DNA of 19,682 nt from Bacteroides sp. (lineage in GTDB: Bacteria; Bacteroidota; Bacteroidia; Bacteroidales; Bacteroidaceae): positions 1-19,682 of the forward strand of contig DXOJ01000374.1 of the NCBI GenBank assembly GCA_019412865.1, given 5' to 3'. The translations under genes were made by a program, and so were the position numbers. Positions 14,166 through 19,682 of this stretch are shown one piece after another; the stretch's first letter is position 1, and each line of letters begins with the position of its first letter. The notes under the pieces are model-generated. The model was not told where the DNA came from. It worked only from the letters and a program-made list of their open reading frames with translations, and did no database searches.

Positions 14166-17100
14166 TTAAAAAGTCAACTGTGCACCAAATGTATAGGTAC
14201 GGCTACGCGGATAACGGTTATAATCAATGTTCGGTGTCAAACCGGTAGCGATGTTCACCTCCGGATCATAACCGCTATATCCGGTAAGGGTAAACAGATT
14301 ATTGCCCGATACATAGAAACGCACTTTACTCAAACCGACTTTCTTCGTCCACACACTTGGTAAGGTGTAACCGAGGGTAGCTGAATTAAGACGCAGAAAT
14401 GAACCGTCTTCCACGGCATACGACATACAGATGGGGCGTCCGATGGAAGTGGGATTCCACATGGTAGCATTCTTATTGAATTCTGCCAGTACTTCCGGAC
14501 TGTAACGGATCTCATTACCCATGTCGTCGAAGTTACGCCAGCGTTTATCTGAAGCGATGTCCATCAGGAAGTTGTTCTCTTTATTGTCCGCCCAAGTGGT
14601 CAGCATAATTTTGTTGGCATTCAGTACATCAAAATCATACATAAAGTTGAAGAACATACTCATATCAAATCCTTTATAAGTAGCATTCAGACCAAAACCT
14701 CCCGAGAATTTCGGAGTGGTGTTACCTATTACAGTACGGTCGGCTTCTGTCAGCTGATAAGGATTGGTGCTGTTGGGATCTACCGGAGTGAGTTTCTTGA
14801 ACTTGGCATTACCGGGACGCGGAGTGTCGGACAATGGGCTTGAATCTACCACTCCTTCTTTCAGTTTCCATGTTCTGGATTTGGAGTCGAAGGATTCAAA
14901 ATCGGCTACGGTATAGAATCCATCATTGACATAACCGTAAATCAAACCACTGGTACCACCCACATAGGCACGATAATCATCAGAGTTCACGACATCATTT
15001 CTCCAGGCTGAAGTGAGAATCCATTCTTTTTCACCACTTGCCAGTTTATCAATCTTGTTTTTATTATGACCGATATTGAATGTGGCGTTCAGTGAGAAGT
15101 CTTTCGTTTCTACCAGCCAGGCATTCAGTTGAAGTTCTATACCCCGATTAGATGTCTGTCCCACATTGGTCATCAGTTTAGTGTAGCCTGTGTAACCTGG
15201 AATATCCGAAGGCACCAGCAAATCTTTGACTGTATTCCAGTACACATCAATCGTACCGCTAAGGCGTTCTTTAAAGAAACCGAAGTCAATACCAATGTTA
15301 CGTGTGATGGTGGTTTCCCATTTCACATCAGGATTGTACACATATTTAGAGTTATAGAAGTTATAGTAATAGTGGCTGACTTCTCCCCATCCGGCAGGAC
15401 GGGAACTGCTTACCCCATACAATTTCTGATAAAGGTCGGCATCGATGCGGTCGTTACCGGAAGAACCGTAGCTTAATCTCAACTTTAAGTTGGATACGAC
15501 CTGATTATCTTTCAAAAAGTCCTCGTTAGAGATACGCCATGCCAACGCTCCTGCCGGGAAGAATCCCCAGCGGTTACCTTTGGCAAACTTGGAAGAGCCA
15601 TCGGCACGTAGCGTTACCGTAGCGAGGTATTTATCATTATAGCCATAGTTGATACGGCCAAAGAATGAAGAAATACGAGAGGGAGAGGCCGCTGACGAGG
15701 AGTTCTCGTAAGGAGTGCCCAGTGACAAATTATCAAAAACATCTTCTGCCGTGATATTTTCAGGAAAATAACGAGTAGAGTAAGTTTTGGTAGTAGTCTG
15801 GTTATGCTTGACTTCTTGTCCCAACATCAGGCGGATATCATGCGCGTCTTTCAGCATAAAGTTGTAGTTCCACACATTGGTAAGCTGCCATTTGGTACCT
15901 TGCTTCATACTCCATTCCGCCATCGGTTGGTTATTGTTGTTACGAGCATTACTGGTCTCCATACCCCAGAAACGGCGTTGTTCTTCAGAGTTATTCTCGA
16001 AACCAAATTCACTACGGAAAGTCATACCCTTCATAATATCCCAGGTCACGGCTCCCATCGTATTGAGCGACTTGTTGATTCTCTTTTTATAATTTCTTTT
16101 CGCTTCTTCTTTGGGATCAAAAAGAGTTTCCTCTTCCAGTTGATCGGGATCGAAATACGTATCGTCTTCGGGAAGTTTCATATATTCATCCAGACCCTTA
16201 GTAGGTTTTTGACGCAAAGCAGACAACAAACTGACGCCTTCCGTACCAGATCCATCGACTTCCTTATGCAACAAACGCGTGCGGTATTCCAATGTCAGGA
16301 ATTTAAAAGGTTTGAAGTTGAAAGAAGCGTTCATATTGTTTTGTTTCAGTCCGTTGCCTACCATCACACTCGGTTGGTCCTGATGGATAAAGGATAGTTT
16401 ATATTTGGCTTTCTCCGTACCACCATTTACACTAAGGTCTACATATTTGGCCACCGGATTGGAACCGAACACTTCGTCCTGCCAATCTTTTCCGGCATTT
16501 CCCTGATAGATGTAGTGTTCGTAAGCATGTCCATACTTATTATTAAAAGCTGTAGGATTAGAGCTTTTCTGACGCGCATTTTCATATTGCATCAATACAA
16601 ATTCGTAAGGGTCCATCACATCCAGTTTGTTGGAAAGTTCTTTGGTCTGCACATAAGTGTTCAGGCTAATGACAACCCGTCCTTCAACAGGACGTTTGGT
16701 TGTCACCAAGATTACACCGTTGGCACCACGCGCACCATAGATAGCTGTGGAAGCCGCATCTTTCAATACCTCGATAGATTCAATATCGGTAGGTGGAACA
16801 TCGTTCAGACTGCTTACTTCAAATCCGTCCAATATGATAAGCGGACTGTTATCTTGTGTAATAGAACCGCCACCACGTACCAAAATCTTAATTTCAGCAT
16901 CCGGCGAACCGTCTACAGCTGTCACCTGCACACCCGGCAGTTTACCGACGATGGCTTCAGCAGCAGAAGTGGTCTGTACTTTCTCCAATATCTTGCCGGA
17001 TACGCTGGCGATAGAACCGGTAAGATTACCTCTTTTCTGCGTACCATAGCCGATTACGACTACGTCGTCCAACATTCCGACAGCTTCTTTCATGTGGATA

Positions 17101-17381
17101 TTAATGTTCGAGGTACGTCCTTTCAACGGTTCTTTTGCTTCTTCCATACCTACATAGCGAACTATCAACACGGCCTTGGCTACATTGGGCACACTGGTCA
17201 ATGTAAATTTACCATCCAAATCGGTCGTTGCACCTATTGAAGTGCCTTGCACCGTTACTGTGGCGCCAATTACCGGCCCCATGTCGTCGGTCACCGTACC
17301 GGTCACGGTAGCAGTCTGTGCCATAGCACCCACTGCTACCCACAGCAGGATAAATATGCTTATGATTATTTTATTCATCAT
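14166..17381 (-). CDS. SusC-like TonB-dependent outer membrane transporter
   Basis: A 1071-residue outer membrane importer of the SusC/RagA family. The signal peptide is MMNKIIISIFILLWVAVGAMAQ; either Met could start it. Residues about 24-105 form the carboxypeptidase-regulatory-like domain (TVTGTVTDDMGPVIGATV, TTDLDGKFTL). The TonB-box region DDVVVIGYGTQKRGNLTGS follows, then the plug (IVGKLPGVQVT, LVRGGGSI, PLIILDGFEV, IESIEVLKDAASTAIYGARG, ANGVILVTTKR). A 22-strand type barrel ends in the aromatic YTFGAQLTF. No STN anti-sigma-contacting domain is present, so control by a partner sigma factor is not suggested. It sits between the PL1 gene (41-base gap) and susD. It probably imports oligogalacturonides with energy from TonB. 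Confidence 0.96.
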   Translation of the reverse strand: MMNKIIISIFILLWVAVGAMAQTATVTGTVTDDMGPVIGATVTVQGTSIGATTDLDGKFTLTSVPNVAKAVLIVRYVGMEEAKEPLKGRTSNINIHMKEAVGMLDDVVVIGYGTQKRGNLTGSIASVSGKILEKVQTTSAAEAIVGKLPGVQVTAVDGSPDAEIKILVRGGGSITQDNSPLIILDGFEVSSLNDVPPTDIESIEVLKDAASTAIYGARGANGVILVTTKRPVEGRVVISLNTYVQTKELSNKLDVMDPYEFVLMQYENARQKSSNPTAFNNKYGHAYEHYIYQGNAGKDWQDEVFGSNPVAKYVDLSVNGGTEKAKYKLSFIHQDQPSVMVGNGLKQNNMNASFNFKPFKFLTLEYRTRLLHKEVDGSGTEGVSLLSALRQKPTKGLDEYMKLPEDDTYFDPDQLEEETLFDPKEEAKRNYKKRINKSLNTMGAVTWDIMKGMTFRSEFGFENNSEEQRRFWGMETSNARNNNNQPMAEWSMKQGTKWQLTNVWNYNFMLKDAHDIRLMLGQEVKHNQTTTKTYSTRYFPENITAEDVFDNLSLGTPYENSSSAASPSRISSFFGRINYGYNDKYLATVTLRADGSSKFAKGNRWGFFPAGALAWRISNEDFLKDNQVVSNLKLRLSYGSSGNDRIDADLYQKLYGVSSSRPAGWGEVSHYYYNFYNSKYVYNPDVKWETTITRNIGIDFGFFKERLSGTIDVYWNTVKDLLVPSDIPGYTGYTKLMTNVGQTSNRGIELQLNAWLVETKDFSLNATFNIGHNKNKIDKLASGEKEWILTSAWRNDVVNSDDYRAYVGGTSGLIYGYVNDGFYTVADFESFDSKSRTWKLKEGVVDSSPLSDTPRPGNAKFKKLTPVDPNSTNPYQLTEADRTVIGNTTPKFSGGFGLNATYKGFDMSMFFNFMYDFDVLNANKIMLTTWADNKENNFLMDIASDKRWRNFDDMGNEIRYSPEVLAEFNKNATMWNPTSIGRPICMSYAVEDGSFLRLNSATLGYTLPSVWTKKVGLSKVRFYVSGNNLFTLTGYSGYDPEVNIATGLTPNIDYNRYPRSRTYTFGAQLTF

Positions 17382-17422
17382 TCTATGCTTTTATTGTAAA
17401 TAGATTTATTTGCTCCACACCT

Positions 17423-19682
17423 TTATTTCTTTTCCATTACTATTCCGCCTTGGTTCTGATAATAGATAATGTGCTGAACCAGGTTGTGGAAATAAACTTC
17501 GATGTTCGGATAGCGTCCGTTAGGATCAACCGACGAACTGATTTTTTGTGCATCACTCGGATCGTTAGGATTCAACCCGTAAGCTTCCTCCCAAATATCA
17601 GGAATTCCATCACCATCCGTATCAGGCCAGGGATTCAACGACTTCACCTTAATGTAACCTTCAGTATCTGATACTGTATCAATGATACCGGGTTGCTTGG
17701 CTTTGCCGTCTTCTTCGGGTTTGGAACCGATATAGGTGTAAGTACCATTCTTTACTTCGCGAACGATACGCTGATCTATTACATCTCTACGCAAAGAAGC
17801 TCCGGCATATTCCAATACTTTATCGTAAGCTTGTTCAGCTGTGTGACTGGTCAGTTTGCTGAAAGGTTGGTAATCTGCCATCTTCATAGCTTGCTTTTCT
17901 GCTTCAGGAACTGTACCCAGTGAAGAGTCGAATTGTCCCCAAACACCCTCTGTCCAGTTATCAGCCGTGACACCTGTGTTACCTAACACATAATTGCCAT
18001 TGATATAAGCTCTGGCAGTAGGATCACTTGACAGGATACGGTAAGAACGGTTGTTTGTTCCGGTAGCTGGCCCCGGTTTATAATAGCAGTTGGTCAGGTT
18101 GAAAGCAGCATACTTTCCGCCGTAACTGCCTTGTCCTCTTCCACTCCAGTTGTAGTAGACATTATTCCTCACATCGAAATATCCGGTAAAGTCATAAGAT
18201 TCTTGTGTACCGGGAGCAGACAAATCGGAGATACGCGGGCAGCGGCTACCGTGATGTGCTAACAGTATGTGATGGAAAGAAGCATTATCTCCACTAAACA
18301 TAGCACCATAACCATGAGCACCCTTGGCATGGTTAGACAGGTTCATACTTTCAGAAGCGATACACCATTGTGCCGTGAAGTTCTGTACGCCATAGAAAGT
18401 CAGTGTTTCATCCACACTCCATCCGGCTGTAATATGGTCGATAATGGCATCTTTGAAATAGCGTCCGCCAATCGCATCTTCTCCATAATCGGCAAACTGA
18501 TCGCCCGGACGGCAACGCAAGAAACGAACAATAGCATTCAGACTGCCACCTGCACCAATAGCCGGATCTTTCGACAGGTTAAAGGTGAAGTTGTAATTCT
18601 TCAATGTGATACCGTCGCCCGGTGCGGTCTGACCAATGATACTCAAATTAGGATATTCATTCAGATACAGCCCTCTTTTCAGTTCGATGATACCGGATAC
18701 ATCAAAAATGATGGTACGCGGTTGATTGGATTTCTCAATTCCATAGCGTAAACTGCCCTCAATAGGGGTTTCGTTTTTGTTATAATCTGCCAGCGTGGTC
18801 ACACGATAGATTTCGCCGCCACGACCACCGGTAGTAAAACGGCCGCCACCTTCGGCACCCGGGAAAGCGAGTATAGAAGTAGAATGATCGTCACCGATGC
18901 TTGTATCGGGTTTACCATATTGGAAGATGGTAATTACTTTATCCAACATCTCTACCGTTGCTGTACGTGGGAAGACTGTTTCATTATTTTCGATATTCAA
19001 TACGACTTCATTGGCAGTAGAGTTTTTCTTATCCTGCGTAATCCAACTCTCGGATATTACAGCATCGTAATCTACCGGGTTTTCTCCTTGCGGAGCCGAG
19101 ATAACCAGTTTAGGACATTTATAAGGAATGATATACTCATCCTGTTCTATCGTCACCTCACCGCTTACACCGTCTTGTGTCACTTTCAAGACACGTTGCA
19201 ATGTATAGTCTCCTACGGATTTGAATATCAGGACGGCTGTTCTGGTTTTGTTTGCATTTGCATCTACGGTAAATGTTACTTCATCCGTCACAAAACTGCG
19301 GGTTCTGGGAGTTGTTTCCTTCAACTTGATCCAGTCGTACTCTGCTGCTATCTCCAGTTCCCATTCCACATTTGCCACTACCTTGCAGGTGAATGTACCT
19401 CCCCGGAATGACAAAGGGTCTGATGAATAATCAAACAAAATATCGGGATCGGCCCCCAGTTGCTCTACGCTAATCTCTTGTTCCAATGTCGAGCCTGCAC
19501 CCGACATTGATACTTTTACTGTTCCGGTACGCTTGGGACCATCTGTATTCTCGGTAAAAAACAAACGGAGATCACCATTCCCCTCTCCGGAGCTTTTTGA
19601 TATAGTCAACCAATCGCCTGTCGAGGTCACTTCGGCAGTCCATATAGAGGTAGCCGTTACGTTGATTGTAAACGAACCGTCT
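17423..19682 (-). CDS. PL1 pectate lyase with N-terminal BACON domains (5' end outside window)
   Basis: The frame is open to the window edge: codons before the GTG at 19630 read DGSFTINVTATSIWTAEVTS, so no start is visible and the gene is partial. The visible part has about 752 residues. Up to three BACON-like beta domains come first (about 19682-19450, 19450-19170 and 19170-18910), for instance GDWLTISKSSG...VEQLG. The catalytic domain follows at about 18890-17640, with LAFPGAEGGGRFTTGGRGGE, IIFDVSGIIEL, IIGQTAPGDGITLKNY, IIDHITAGWSVDETLTFY and SRCPRIS, characteristic of the Bacteroides PL1 pectate lyases that cleave demethylated homogalacturonan by beta-elimination using calcium. The DTDGDGIPDIWEEAYGL segment near 17585-17625 is a thrombospondin type 3-like calcium motif often found at the C-terminus of these lyases. 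It is upstream of susC by 41 bases, in the same direction. A surface location is likely, but the signal sequence is not in view. Confidence 0.92.
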   Translation of the reverse strand, partial: DGSFTINVTATSIWTAEVTSTGDWLTISKSSGEGNGDLRLFFTENTDGPKRTGTVKVSMSGAGSTLEQEISVEQLGADPDILFDYSSDPLSFRGGTFTCKVVANVEWELEIAAEYDWIKLKETTPRTRSFVTDEVTFTVDANANKTRTAVLIFKSVGDYTLQRVLKVTQDGVSGEVTIEQDEYIIPYKCPKLVISAPQGENPVDYDAVISESWITQDKKNSTANEVVLNIENNETVFPRTATVEMLDKVITIFQYGKPDTSIGDDHSTSILAFPGAEGGGRFTTGGRGGEIYRVTTLADYNKNETPIEGSLRYGIEKSNQPRTIIFDVSGIIELKRGLYLNEYPNLSIIGQTAPGDGITLKNYNFTFNLSKDPAIGAGGSLNAIVRFLRCRPGDQFADYGEDAIGGRYFKDAIIDHITAGWSVDETLTFYGVQNFTAQWCIASESMNLSNHAKGAHGYGAMFSGDNASFHHILLAHHGSRCPRISDLSAPGTQESYDFTGYFDVRNNVYYNWSGRGQGSYGGKYAAFNLTNCYYKPGPATGTNNRSYRILSSDPTARAYINGNYVLGNTGVTADNWTEGVWGQFDSSLGTVPEAEKQAMKMADYQPFSKLTSHTAEQAYDKVLEYAGASLRRDVIDQRIVREVKNGTYTYIGSKPEEDGKAKQPGIIDTVSDTEGYIKVKSLNPWPDTDGDGIPDIWEEAYGLNPNDPSDAQKISSSVDPNGRYPNIEVYFHNLVQHIIYYQNQGGIVMEKK

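Noticed and set aside
16515..17240. 241-codon plus-strand frame opposite susC, and similar frames opposite susD and PL1
   Set aside because: All lie antisense to strong genes and have no independent support.
19628..19630. GTG at 19630 as the start of the PL1 gene
   Set aside because: The frame is open upstream to the window edge and encodes the first part of a BACON-like domain, so this codon is internal and the gene is truncated by the window.

Overview
The window looks like the chromosome of a gut Bacteroides or close relative (Bacteroidales). The evidence is a SusC/SusD pair, lipoprotein signals on most secreted proteins, BACON and Mfa/fimbrillin-like domains, DUF4957/DUF5123-type surface proteins, A-rich rather than Shine-Dalgarno leaders on most genes, and a TAnnTTTG-type promoter box. 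No exact species can be named from sequence alone.

Layout. (1) 13-779, minus strand: a broken class I SAM-dependent methyltransferase gene carrying an in-frame stop and a one-base frameshift. (2) 780-1189: a leader and promoter region between divergent genes. (3) 1190-3781, plus strand: a secreted family 3 glycoside hydrolase (beta-xylosidase/beta-glucosidase type) with an inserted PA14 domain. (4) 3782-4598: an 817-base non-coding gap between convergent genes. It holds a highly structured element: two inverted copies of a roughly 70-base sequence, each built from TATTGTCAGCC words and a hairpin, bracket a degenerate array with a strict 22-base period whose centre is four CCACGGCCGTGG-like palindromes. 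(5) 4599-19682, minus strand: a seven-gene pectin polysaccharide utilisation locus with 20-56 base gaps. It reads in transcription order PL1 pectate lyase (5' end beyond the window), SusC, SusD, a DUF4957/DUF5123-type lipoprotein, a fimbrillin-like/beta-helix lipoprotein, a fimbrillin-like/Ig/CE8 pectin methylesterase lipoprotein, and a GH28 polygalacturonase lipoprotein.

How the genes work together (inference from families). The surface PL1 lyase and the CE8 esterase would cut and demethylate homogalacturonan outside the cell. The two extra lipoproteins encoded between susD and the CE8 gene are candidate surface glycan-binding proteins. SusC/SusD would import oligogalacturonides, and GH28 would trim them, probably from the chain end. 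The GH3 enzyme is a separate transcription unit. A beta-xylosidase could serve xylogalacturonan or an unrelated xylan. No regulator of this locus (HTCS, SusR-like or ECF/anti-sigma pair) lies in the window, so it must be upstream of 19682 or elsewhere.

The features most worth following up are the 3912-4517 inverted-repeat element with its 22-base array, and the use of fimbrillin-like modules as N-terminal parts of two pectin-locus surface proteins.
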